From: an uncultured Eubacteriales bacterium
Lineage (GTDB): Bacteria > Bacillota > Clostridia > Oscillospirales > Oscillospiraceae
Reading direction: 5' to 3'
DNA length: 35,265 bases
NCBI GenBank assembly: GCA_900543625.1
Contig: UQSF01000020.1
Location: 1 to 35,265, forward strand
The notes under the pieces are model-generated. The model was not told the origin of the DNA, did not search any database, and was given only the letters and a program-made list of their open reading frames with translations. Of the stretch, positions 6,694 through 14,903 are shown piece by piece. The translations under genes were made by a program, and so were the position numbers. Each line of letters starts with the position of its first letter. The stretch's first letter is position 1.

Positions 6694-7161
6694 ATGAAGC
6701 CGCTTGACTCCGACAAGAAGGCTTCCAAGGAAGCTTCGGCTCCTGCGGAGGCTGCTCAGACGGCTCCGGTTGTGGAGGAAAAAATTGATTTTTCCAATGT
6801 TCAGATCGAGCCTCTGTTCCAAGATCAGGTCGATTTTGACACCTTCTCCAAGAGCGATTTCCGTGTTGTGAAGGTCAAGGCCTGCGAGGCCGTGAAGAAG
6901 TCGAAGAAGCTCCTGAAGTTCACGCTCGACGACGGTACCGGCGAGGATCGCGTCATCCTGAGCGGCATTCATCAGTATTATGAGCCGGAGGAGCTGGTTG
7001 GCAAGACCTGCATCGCCATCACGAACCTCCCGCCGCGCCCGATGATGGGTATCGACTCCTGCGGTATGCTGATCTCCGCCGTCCATCACGAAAACGGCGA
7101 GGAAAAGCTCCATTTGCTGATGGTCGATCCGCACATCCCGGCAGGCGCAAAGCTCTATTGA
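6694..7161 (+). CDS. metG: methionyl-tRNA synthetase C-terminal tRNA-binding domain, severed
   Basis: 155 residues from ATG 6694 (an in-frame GTG at 6673 is an alternative). After an Ala/Pro/Glu-rich linker (residues about 6-30) comes the OB-fold tRNA-binding domain of the MetRS C-terminus / Trbp111 type: DFRVVKVKACEAVKKSKKLL, then ILSGIHQYYEPEELVGK, NLPPRPMMGIDSCGMLIS and a PAGAKLY end. Full MetRS of this type has about 650 residues; the catalytic and anticodon-binding parts are absent here. Base composition changes from AT-rich to GC-rich around 6,690, and a mobile element lies immediately upstream, so the gene was probably split by integration into the linker. The domain aids tRNA binding and dimerisation and is dispensable for catalysis in many MetRS enzymes. 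A native stand-alone Trbp111 gene is the alternative, but the linker argues against it. Confidence 0.8.
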   Translation: MKPLDSDKKASKEASAPAEAAQTAPVVEEKIDFSNVQIEPLFQDQVDFDTFSKSDFRVVKVKACEAVKKSKKLLKFTLDDGTGEDRVILSGIHQYYEPEELVGKTCIAITNLPPRPMMGIDSCGMLISAVHHENGEEKLHLLMVDPHIPAGAKLY

Positions 7162-7218
7162 GTATTGGCGGCGGAAAACCGAGTGCGATACATTCGTTCG
7201 TGAAACGCTGTCCATCAG

Positions 7219-7263
7219 GTGCAAGGATTTTGCGCGTCTCCGTGCAAGATCCTTGCACTTTTT
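7219..7263 (+). terminator. intrinsic terminator of metG
   Basis: A 10-bp perfect stem (7219-7228 with 7249-7258) encloses a 20-base loop and is followed by TTTTT. It closes the metG transcript before the LtaS-like gene. Confidence 0.75.
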
Positions 7264-7330
7264 CCGAAACGCTGCGGCTGCGCCTGTGGTCTGCAGTGTT
7301 TGAGCGGATCTATGAGAGGAGTTAGGACCA

Positions 7331-9223
7331 ATGAAGTATCCTATACTGGGCAGAGAACGGCGGCGTCCGATCGCACTGTCAGCCGTTGGAACAGTTCTGG
7401 TGCTCGCGTTTGCCTGTGTACTGTTTACTCTGACGGTGCTGGCGATCCAGCCGGGCCTGCTGCCGGATACGCTCGCGGCGTTTTGGGAGGATAAGCTGCT
7501 GATTCTGCTGAACATTTTTCCGGTATGTGTTGTCCTCATTGTGTGCTATTGCTTGACCGGAAATGCATTTTCGGCGGCCGGGATCGGCGGCCTGATCGTA
7601 AATCTGCTGTCCTATATCAATCTGATTAAGACAGATTGCCGCAACGACCCCTTCGTCCCGGCGGACTGTGCACTGCTCCGGGAGGCTGCGAATGCGGTGG
7701 GGGATTATCAGCTGGATCTCCACTGGGGCACTCTGGCTGCAATCCTGCTGCTGAGCGCAGTGTGTTTTGCGCTGGCCTACTGGTCGCGGGCGCGCAGACC
7801 GAGATGGTATGTGCGCGGCATCATGGCGCTGGTGGTGCTGGCGGTATTCGGCGCGAGCATGGTCAAGGTGTATCCGAGCGGGGATATTTACGACCGGCGC
7901 GGCGTGGGTACCGTGAAAGTCTCAAAGAGCAATGTGCCGGAGGTGTTCCGTCTGTGTGGCTTCCCATACTGCTTTTTGCACAATTACAACTTGTATCCGG
8001 TCGAAAAACCGGACGGATATCAAAAAACGCAGGTAGAGGCGCTGATCGATCAGGACGCGCAGCATTATGTGCAGCCGAAGGTACAGCCCAATATCCTCTT
8101 CCTGATGTGCGAGTCCTACAGTGACCTGTCTGATGCGGACGTATTTGCCTACACCGAGGAGGATGATCCGATGCACGGTTTCCACGTGCTGGCGGATTCG
8201 CCGCGTGCCAGGAGCGGTCATATTGCCGTGAGCAATTTCGGTGCGGGAACGGCAAATACGGAGTTTGATGTTTTGACCGGTATTCAGACAAACATGATCT
8301 CTACGTCCAATGTATCCGCCTTTCGCGTGGTGCATAAGGCGGTCAACGCACTGCCGTGGGACTATCAGCAGGCGGGCTATTCGACCCTGTTCATGCATCC
8401 GGGCTACAGCTGGTTTTATAACCGGGACAGTGTTTATCAGTTCCTTGGCATGGAGGAGCGCATCTTCAACGAAAACTACACGCAAGCGGATCAGAAGGGG
8501 ACGATGATCTCTGACGACGCCTTCGCCGACCATCTGATCTCCGAGCTGGATGCACGCTTGGGCGGGGATACGCCCCTGTTTGCCTACGGCGTGAGCATCC
8601 AGAACCATCAGGCTTACACCTATGGGAAATATGGCTTTGTGCCGGAGCAGCCGCCGCTGAACACGACGATCTCGGACGAGGCCATGGAGCCCCTCTCGGT
8701 ATATATGGAGGGCGTCCGCGACTCTACGGCGATGCTGACCAAGCTGTGCAATTATCTGGACACACGCCCGGAGCCCGTGCTGCTCGTGTTTTATGGCGAC
8801 CATCTGCCGGCCCTGGGGCAGGATTACGGTGTGTATCAAGAGCTGGGACTCCCGATCGGTATGACCGATACCTCTGCGCACGTGCTGGAAACCTATGAGA
8901 CGCCTTACCTCATTTGGGCGAACGAGGCTTATGCACCGGACTGCGATTTTGACGCGCTCGAGCTTCCGGAGACCATCAGCTCAAGCTATTTGGGCGCGGC
9001 GGTGTACGAGCTGACCGGTATGTGTGGGATGGATCCCTATTTCGATATGCTCAACGCAGTGCGCCGGAGTCTGCCGGTTATCAACCACGACGTGTATCTG
9101 GATGCTTCCGGGCACGAGATCACCCGGCTTACCTCGGAGCAGGAGGCACAGATCAAGTGCCTGCAGTGGTGGAAATATTACCGCCTCAAGGATGAGGCGC
9201 TGCTGGAGCATTGTGCCGGCTGA
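7331..9223 (+). CDS. LtaS-like sulfatase-fold membrane enzyme
   Basis: 630 residues, start ATG 7331 behind AGGAG. The N-terminal ~180 residues hold about five membrane segments (around 13-35, 50-72, 80-98, 130-148, 158-175). The C-terminal half is an extracellular alkaline-phosphatase/sulfatase fold as in lipoteichoic acid synthase: metal-binding Glu in FLMCESYSD (near 259), the Thr nucleophile region GAGTANTEFDVLTG (near 305), MHPGYSWFYNRD, and FYGDHLPALG (near 487). Family members transfer glycerolphosphate or phosphoethanolamine to envelope polymers or lipids. The motif set fits LtaS, but a related phosphoglycerol transferase is possible. It is a single gene between the metG terminator and a two-way terminator. 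Confidence 0.88.
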   Translation: MKYPILGRERRRPIALSAVGTVLVLAFACVLFTLTVLAIQPGLLPDTLAAFWEDKLLILLNIFPVCVVLIVCYCLTGNAFSAAGIGGLIVNLLSYINLIKTDCRNDPFVPADCALLREAANAVGDYQLDLHWGTLAAILLLSAVCFALAYWSRARRPRWYVRGIMALVVLAVFGASMVKVYPSGDIYDRRGVGTVKVSKSNVPEVFRLCGFPYCFLHNYNLYPVEKPDGYQKTQVEALIDQDAQHYVQPKVQPNILFLMCESYSDLSDADVFAYTEEDDPMHGFHVLADSPRARSGHIAVSNFGAGTANTEFDVLTGIQTNMISTSNVSAFRVVHKAVNALPWDYQQAGYSTLFMHPGYSWFYNRDSVYQFLGMEERIFNENYTQADQKGTMISDDAFADHLISELDARLGGDTPLFAYGVSIQNHQAYTYGKYGFVPEQPPLNTTISDEAMEPLSVYMEGVRDSTAMLTKLCNYLDTRPEPVLLVFYGDHLPALGQDYGVYQELGLPIGMTDTSAHVLETYETPYLIWANEAYAPDCDFDALELPETISSSYLGAAVYELTGMCGMDPYFDMLNAVRRSLPVINHDVYLDASGHEITRLTSEQEAQIKCLQWWKYYRLKDEALLEHCAG

Positions 9224-9229
9224 AACAAA

Positions 9230-9270
9230 AACCCCCTTTGAGAACGCAGTTCTCAAAGGGGGTTGTGTTT
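9230..9270. terminator. bidirectional terminator
   Basis: A 16-bp perfect stem (9230-9245 with 9249-9264) with a three-base loop, A-rich on the left and T-rich on the right. It serves both the LtaS-like gene and the convergent antiporter gene. Confidence 0.9.
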
Positions 9271-9301
9271 TGGGGCTCGTTCCGTGCGCTGCGCGGGAGA
9301 C

Positions 9302-10612
9302 TCACTGATGATCAAAGAGGATGAACAGCAGGCTCGACAGGCACAGTAGGAAGGGGTAGAATAGCAGCGGGATGATGTCAAAGGCGCTGACGGCATAGCC
9401 CAGCGTGGCGCAGGTGGACAGAGCCACCAGCATTTGCGCACCATAGGGGAGGATTCCCTGAAAGATGCACGAGAACGTATCCAGCAGGGAAGCGGAGCGC
9501 TTGGAGCTGATGCCGTACTCCTCGGCGACCTCCTTGGCGATCGGCCCCGCCATGACGATGGCAACGGTGTTGTTGGCGGTGGCAATGTCCATGAGGCCCA
9601 CCAGCAGACCAATGCCGAGCTGACCGCCGCGCTTTCCGCGAAACACCCGGCGGATGAAGGCGAGGATGCTCTCGAAGCCGCCGTAGGCGCGGATCAGGCC
9701 GCACAGGGAGGCGACCAGCAGCGTCACCAGAATGGTCTCGAACATGCCCGACACGCCGCCGCCCATGTTGCCCATGAGCTCCAGCGCCGTGACCTGCCCG
9801 GTGATGAGCGTGATGGCAGCGCCGGCAGCAATGCCGATGAGCAGCACCACAAACACGTTCAGGCCGAGGATGCCGCCGATGAGCACCAGCAGATAGGGGA
9901 TGATGAGCACCAGATCATGATCGCCGGAGACGGCACTCTGCACATCCGTGCCCAAGGATACGGCGATGATCAGCACCAGCGCCGCCAGTGCGGCGGGCAG
10001 GGCGATCTTGAAGTTTGCGCGGAACTTATCCTTCATCTCCGTGCCCTGCGTGGAGCAGGCGGCGATCGTGGTGTCGGAGATGAAGCTGAGGTTGTCGCCG
10101 AACATTGCGCCGCCCATGACAGAGGCGATGCACAACGGCAGATCAAAGCCGGAGCTGGCGGACACGGCCACGGCGATGGGCGCAAGGAGCGTGATCGTGC
10201 CAACGGAGGTGCCCATGGCCATGGAGACGAAGCACGCCACCACGAACAGCACCGCGACGGCCAGCTTCACCGGAGCGATGGACAGCAGGAAGTAGGCCAC
10301 GGCCTCAGCGCTCGTGCGCCCGGTGACTCCCACAAAGATACCGGCGACCAGAAAGATCAGGATCATGGTGACGATGTTTTTGTCGCCGATGCCCTGTCCC
10401 ATCAGCACCAGCTTTTCATCAAAACTCACACTGCGATTTTGCAGGCAGGCAACCAGCAGAGCCACCAAAAAAGCAACGACGATGGGGATCTGATAGAAGC
10501 CCATTTCGATTTTCAGCACATATTCCAAAACGATGCCCAGCACCAGGTACAGCACCAAAAAGACGGCGACAGGCAGCAAAGCGACGGCCTTCGGGGCCGG
10601 TTTCTCATTCAT
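9302..10612 (-). CDS. NhaC-family Na+/H+ antiporter
   Basis: 436 residues with about 11-12 hydrophobic segments. The start at 10612 (MNEKPAPK) lies 10 bases after AAGGAG; an ATG nine bases upstream is too close to that site. Features of the NhaC/YheL-type Na_H_antiporter family are visible: GTSVGTITLLAPIAVA, MFGDNLSFISDTTIAAC near the middle, the duplicated half with MDIATANNTVAIVMAGPIA, and a YGAQML segment near the end. It exchanges cytoplasmic Na+ for H+ in the membrane; some relatives swap malate/lactate or amino acids, so the substrate is not certain. It is transcribed alone, convergent with the LtaS-like gene. Confidence 0.85.
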   Translation of the reverse strand: MNEKPAPKAVALLPVAVFLVLYLVLGIVLEYVLKIEMGFYQIPIVVAFLVALLVACLQNRSVSFDEKLVLMGQGIGDKNIVTMILIFLVAGIFVGVTGRTSAEAVAYFLLSIAPVKLAVAVLFVVACFVSMAMGTSVGTITLLAPIAVAVSASSGFDLPLCIASVMGGAMFGDNLSFISDTTIAACSTQGTEMKDKFRANFKIALPAALAALVLIIAVSLGTDVQSAVSGDHDLVLIIPYLLVLIGGILGLNVFVVLLIGIAAGAAITLITGQVTALELMGNMGGGVSGMFETILVTLLVASLCGLIRAYGGFESILAFIRRVFRGKRGGQLGIGLLVGLMDIATANNTVAIVMAGPIAKEVAEEYGISSKRSASLLDTFSCIFQGILPYGAQMLVALSTCATLGYAVSAFDIIPLLFYPFLLCLSSLLFILFDHQ

Positions 10613-10666
10613 GACGATCATACTCCTTTGTTTTTTTGGCAATCCATGCACAAACATCCGCGGAAA

Positions 10667-10695
10667 ATGGTAACATATAGTGCGAAGAATGTCAA
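10667..10695 (-). promoter_or_regulatory. promoter of the antiporter gene
   Basis: On the minus strand TTGACA (10690-10695) and TACCAT (10667-10672) are separated by 17 bases, about 55 bases before the start codon at 10612. Confidence 0.5.
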
Positions 10696-10788
10696 CGAAG
10701 AAACAAACAGCCCGTCGGATGAAGACTTTTCCGCGGCCGCCGGACGGCCTGCTGCAGGCGGTGGGTGCTGCCAAACGCCGGCCGATGC

Positions 10789-10825
10789 AAAAGCCTTTGA
10801 GAACATTCCGCTCTCAAAGGCTTTT
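10789..10825 (-). terminator. intrinsic terminator of the PI-PLC-like gene
   Basis: AAAAGCCTTTGAGA (10789-10802) pairs with TCTCAAAGGCTTTT (10812-10825), giving a T-run on both strands. It lies about 30 bases after the stop of the minus-strand gene at 10857 and insulates the antiporter promoter. Confidence 0.85.
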
Positions 10826-10856
10826 GTGTTTTTGCTATGCTTCGGCGCGCAGCCGG

Positions 10857-11852
10857 TCACTGAAAATTCGTTCCGTAGATCTTCTCGGCGATCTTCTTCG
10901 GACCGAAATCGACGATGACAACGCCGTAGGCTTTCCCGGCCTCCCATTCATAGGCGTAGAGATCGAGATTGATGTCCTTGGCGTATTCCTTCGGGTGCCC
11001 CACCGCGCCGCTGCCGCTCGTGGAGGTGAAGTTCAGGAAAAAGGTGTCATCCGCTGCACGGCTGCTGTCGAGGCAGGTTCGGATGGCGGTGATCTTGTCA
11101 TCAACGTCGTAGTTGTAGCGATCCTGCACGCACAGCGTCTCGCGGCTGTTGATCGCGGACTCTGCAGTGGGGTCGGTGAGAATGGTGCGGTCGCCCTGAT
11201 CCGCCCAGCCGAAGTACAGCCCGCAGCGATCCGAGCCGACCTGCAGCTTGTCGTCAAAGCGGGTGGCGAGCACGATCCTGCCGCGCACCGCTCCCAAGGT
11301 CGGGATCTCGTTTTTCAGATACCAGCGCTCGGATGCCTGATTGATCATCTCGTAGAGCGCTTTCTGCACGGCGGCAACGTCGTCCTTGCTGTTTTCGGCC
11401 TTCATGCACATGATGACCGTTTCGCTCGGATGCTCGTTGAGAAAGGCGTAGACGTCTTTGAGCACGTCCGCCAGCGTGAGCGTTCTGGAAAACGGGGAGT
11501 CGGAGACCTTGCATCTGGCGATGTTGTGCTTGAGCACGAGCGTCTCCTGACCGGAGCGCTTTTCGAGCACCAGACGCATATCGAGATAGCGGTAGCCGTA
11601 TTTGAGCTGCGTGGCGATGCTTGCATCCTGACACTGGAAGATGTAGCGCATGTCGACGTTCTGCGTGCAGCTGTCGTGCGTGCCGGGGATGGACATGCTG
11701 CTGAGCTTTGTCTCGTCGGGTACATTCTCCATCCAGTTGACCGCGCGCACGTCGGCAGCCTCGGCAGGCGTCGCGGCAAGGCCCGCAAAGACGCAGACCA
11801 TCATGCACACAAGCAGCGCACAGGCCAGAAGGCGGCGTTTGATGTCTGTCAT
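10857..11852 (-). CDS. secreted phosphatidylinositol-specific phospholipase C-like protein
   Basis: 331 residues, start ATG 11852 eight bases after GAGGAG. A signal peptide is clear (KRR, then a hydrophobic core, cleavage near ATPAEAA at about 33). The PI-PLC X domain follows, with the two catalytic histidines at about 59 (SIPGTHDSC) and 109 (LKHNIARC) and the RYLDMRL motif between them. Bacterial PI-PLC cleaves phosphatidylinositol or its glycan-linked forms and leaves a cyclic inositol phosphate. There is no Y domain or cell-wall anchor, so secretion or loose surface attachment is expected. Lipid specificity cannot be read from the sequence. Single gene with its own terminator. Confidence 0.88.
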   Translation of the reverse strand: MTDIKRRLLACALLVCMMVCVFAGLAATPAEAADVRAVNWMENVPDETKLSSMSIPGTHDSCTQNVDMRYIFQCQDASIATQLKYGYRYLDMRLVLEKRSGQETLVLKHNIARCKVSDSPFSRTLTLADVLKDVYAFLNEHPSETVIMCMKAENSKDDVAAVQKALYEMINQASERWYLKNEIPTLGAVRGRIVLATRFDDKLQVGSDRCGLYFGWADQGDRTILTDPTAESAINSRETLCVQDRYNYDVDDKITAIRTCLDSSRAADDTFFLNFTSTSGSGAVGHPKEYAKDINLDLYAYEWEAGKAYGVVIVDFGPKKIAEKIYGTNFQ

Positions 11853-12124
11853 GATTTTCTCTCCTCATCTATTTTCGCGCTCGGGCTGCACTGCCTGTGC
11901 AGCGCAGCACCGGCGCGGCAATATGGTAAGAGCAGTATATCATAACAACACGGTCTTGGGAACAGAAATTTTGTCCGTCCTGTTTTCCGGGGCGCCTGAC
12001 GGGAAATTAACATGGTAGAAAAAGCCGATGATCTGTGGTAGACTATTTTATACCACCAATTCCTGCGCACCGCAGCGCAGCGGGGGATGCCCTTATAAAA
12101 TATCGTGAAAGCGAGGAGAAGACT

Positions 12125-14704
12125 ATGGAGACTGAGCGCCGCATTTCCACCGGTATCGACGGCCTCGATGAGGCGATCGATTACCTTCGTCCGGGCGACA
12201 CGGTCGTCTGGCAGTGTGAACACATCAGCGACTATATGTACGTCGCAACGAGATTCGTGACCAATGTTGCCCGCAAGGGCGACCGCATCGTCTACATACG
12301 CTTTGCTGATCACGAGGAGATCATGGACACGGCGGCGCTGCGCGAGCGCGGCGCAAATGTCGAGAAATACGAGCTTGATCCGCGCGTGGGCTTTGAGACC
12401 TTTGCCGTGCAGGTGCACCGCATCATTGACAAGGAGCCGCTCGGCACGTTTTTCGTGTTCGACTGCCTGTCGGATCTGCAGAAATATTGGTTTTCCGACC
12501 TGATGATCTCAAACTTTTTCCTGCTGATCAACCCGCTTCTCATCCGGCGTCAGGCGGTCGCGTATCAGCCGATCGATTATGAAAAGCACACCTACGAGAC
12601 CATGTCGCGCATCCGCCGCGAGACGCCGCTGCTCGCCAACATCCGCACGCTCGACGGCAGTGTCTATATCCATGCCGTCAAGGTGCGCGGCCGCAGCACG
12701 CAGACGACGTATTTTCCGCTGAAGATCACCGGCGCGAAGTGGCGCGCTCTGACCTCCAGCGCGGACAACTATGCCGTCTTTGAGCGCTTCACCCAGACGG
12801 GGGAGCGGCGCGACTGCTGGGACAGCATGTTTGACTCCGTCTCCGACGGGCACGAGCCGACGGATGCCGACGGAAAACGCCTCAAGGAGAATATGCTCCG
12901 CTGTCTGCTCGGCAACGAGCCGACGCGCCTTGCCCTGTGCCGGAAATACTTCTCCATGCGCGACCTGCTGTACATCAAAAACCGCGAGATCGGTACGGGC
13001 TGCATCGGCGGCAAGGCGGCCGGCATGCTCCTGGCGCGCAACATCCTGCGCGACGAAGCGCCGGAGCTCTACCGTACACGTGTCGAGCCGCATGATTCCT
13101 ACTACATCGGGGCGGACGTCTTTTACACCTACGGTGTGCAAAACGGCCTGTGGTCGTCCCGTATCCGCATGGTCGAGGAGGCGGACTACCTCGAATATGC
13201 ACAGCCCATCCGTGAGCTGCTGCTCAACGGTACGTTCATGCCGAGCATCAAGGAGCAGTTTTTGTCCATGCTCGAATATTTCGGCCAGTCGCCGATCATC
13301 GTGCGCTCCAGCTCGATCCTCGAGGACGGCTTCGGAAATGCCTTTGCGGGCAAGTATGAGAGCGTGTTCTGCCCCAATCAGGGCAGTCTGGAGCAGCGCT
13401 ATGCCGTCTTTGAGCGCGCGGTCAAGCAGGTTTATGCCAGCACCGTCAACCCGGATGCCATCCGCTACCGCGCCGAGCGCAAGCTTCTCGACCGCGACGA
13501 GCAGATGGCGCTTCTGGTCATGCGCGTCTGCGGCGATGTGCACGGGGATTATTACTACCCGCACATCGCGGGCGTCGGCCACTCCAAGAACCTGTATCTC
13601 AATCGGCAGAACGCTTCGGAGGAGAATAAGGGCATGCTGCGGCTCGTGTTCGGCATGGGCACGCGCGCGGTCGACCGCGAGGCCGACGACTATGCGCGGC
13701 TGCTCAATATGGACCACCCGACGGCGCCGCCGATGGTCGCCTATGGCGACGAGTATAAGTACTCGCAGCATAAGATGGATGTGATCGCGCTCAAGGATAA
13801 TGCGTTTGAGACTATTCGTGTGCAGAGCATTGACAAGCGCGACATCAAGGCGGATCCTTCCCTGTTCATGGAGCGGGACTATCCGACCGTTTCGCGCCTG
13901 CGTGAGATGGGGCTGAGCACGGCGGACGCACCGGATATTCTGAATTTCCGAAAGCTATTGCGCAATACTGACTTCACCGATGTCATGACAGAGGTGATGC
14001 GTGTGCTCGAGGAGAAGTACAGCTACCCGGTTGATATCGAGTATGCCTGCAACTTCGATCAGGACGGCAATTACCGCGTCAATCTCCTCCAGTGCAGACC
14101 GCTGCAGACGCGCGGCGTCGGTGCGGCCGGCGTCATGCCGAATGTGAAAGAGTTTTATTTCCGCACGAGCGGCAACTTCATGGGCGGAAACGTCTGTCTG
14201 CCCATCCGTTATGCCGTCATGGTTCAGGTCGAACCGTATCTGGACTTGCCGGAGCAGCGTAAATATCAGGTCGCGCGCAAGCTGGGTGAACTCAATAATC
14301 GCCTGCGCGGCGAGGGGACGATCCTGCTTGGCCCGGGCCGCTGGGGCACGACCACGCCCAGCCTTGGCGTGCCGGTGCATTTCATGGAGATCAACCGCTT
14401 CGACTGCATCGCGGAGCTCGCCTACAGCTCGCACGGTCTGCGTCCGGAGCTGAGCTACGGCAGCCACTTCTTCCAGGACCTCGTGGAGGCCGGTTCGTTT
14501 TATGTCGCGCTCTATCCGGGGGAGGACGACTGCGTATTTCAGGACACGCTCTTTGCAGACTGCGAGAACGTGTACGCGCAGCTCATGCCGTCCGATGCTG
14601 AGGATGTGATGGCGGATGTCATCCGCGTCTATGACCTCGGCAAGGATCAGGCCATTCTCTATTCCGAGGTCGGGAGCCAGACGTGCTTCCTCGCCAAGGT
14701 CTGA
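12125..14704 (+). CDS. orphan KaiC/RecA-like plus PEP/pyruvate-binding (PPDK_N) domain protein
   Basis: 859 residues from ATG 12125, behind GAGGAG; the open frame extends 30 codons upstream but has no ribosome site there. Residues about 1-230 resemble a KaiC/RecA core (ISTGIDGLDEAIDYL, FFVFDCLSDLQKY as the Walker B strand), but the P-loop is missing: the sequence after LRPGDTVVW has no GxxxxGK[ST]. Residues about 285-660 form the ATP-grasp domain of PEP synthase / pyruvate phosphate dikinase (IGGKAAGM, IIVRSSSILEDGFGNAFAGK, ending LLQCRPLQTR). The swivelling phosphohistidine domain and PEP-binding barrel are absent. A C-terminal domain (about 700-859) has GPGRWGTTTPSLGVPVHF and SYGSHFFQDLV. 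A complete PEP synthase reaction is not possible from this chain alone; a nucleotide-dependent kinase or phosphotransfer sensor is conceivable but unproven. Monocistronic. Confidence 0.75.
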   Translation: METERRISTGIDGLDEAIDYLRPGDTVVWQCEHISDYMYVATRFVTNVARKGDRIVYIRFADHEEIMDTAALRERGANVEKYELDPRVGFETFAVQVHRIIDKEPLGTFFVFDCLSDLQKYWFSDLMISNFFLLINPLLIRRQAVAYQPIDYEKHTYETMSRIRRETPLLANIRTLDGSVYIHAVKVRGRSTQTTYFPLKITGAKWRALTSSADNYAVFERFTQTGERRDCWDSMFDSVSDGHEPTDADGKRLKENMLRCLLGNEPTRLALCRKYFSMRDLLYIKNREIGTGCIGGKAAGMLLARNILRDEAPELYRTRVEPHDSYYIGADVFYTYGVQNGLWSSRIRMVEEADYLEYAQPIRELLLNGTFMPSIKEQFLSMLEYFGQSPIIVRSSSILEDGFGNAFAGKYESVFCPNQGSLEQRYAVFERAVKQVYASTVNPDAIRYRAERKLLDRDEQMALLVMRVCGDVHGDYYYPHIAGVGHSKNLYLNRQNASEENKGMLRLVFGMGTRAVDREADDYARLLNMDHPTAPPMVAYGDEYKYSQHKMDVIALKDNAFETIRVQSIDKRDIKADPSLFMERDYPTVSRLREMGLSTADAPDILNFRKLLRNTDFTDVMTEVMRVLEEKYSYPVDIEYACNFDQDGNYRVNLLQCRPLQTRGVGAAGVMPNVKEFYFRTSGNFMGGNVCLPIRYAVMVQVEPYLDLPEQRKYQVARKLGELNNRLRGEGTILLGPGRWGTTTPSLGVPVHFMEINRFDCIAELAYSSHGLRPELSYGSHFFQDLVEAGSFYVALYPGEDDCVFQDTLFADCENVYAQLMPSDAEDVMADVIRVYDLGKDQAILYSEVGSQTCFLAKV

Positions 14705-14756
14705 GTGCGCCGGAGCGGCGCGCTGTGTACTGCAGGCCGACTATTCTATCAGCACA

Positions 14757-14801
14757 CCGCCCGCACCGTTTGCGCCGTTTTGCATGGTGCGGGCGGCTTT
14801 T
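14757..14801 (+). terminator. intrinsic terminator after the PPDK_N gene
   Basis: An 11-bp perfect GC-rich stem (14757-14767 with 14786-14796) is followed by CTTTT. Confidence 0.75.
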
Positions 14802-14834
14802 GCGCTCCGGTCAGGCTCCGGACGCAAACAACAG

Positions 14835-14863
14835 TTGCGGTGCGCGCACTTTTGCGGTATAAT
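14835..14863 (+). promoter_or_regulatory. promoter of the NSS transporter gene
   Basis: TTGCGG (14835-14840), 17-base spacer, perfect TATAAT (14858-14863), about 40 bases before ATG 14904. Confidence 0.65.
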
Positions 14864-14903
14864 CAAACCAATTTGTGCCTAGTGCGTGAAAGGAAACAAC
14901 ATC

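Noticed and set aside
12035..12124. Earlier start for the PPDK_N protein
   Set aside because: The extra 30 codons have no ribosome site, while ATG 12125 follows GAGGAG and begins at the conserved ISTGIDGLDE segment.
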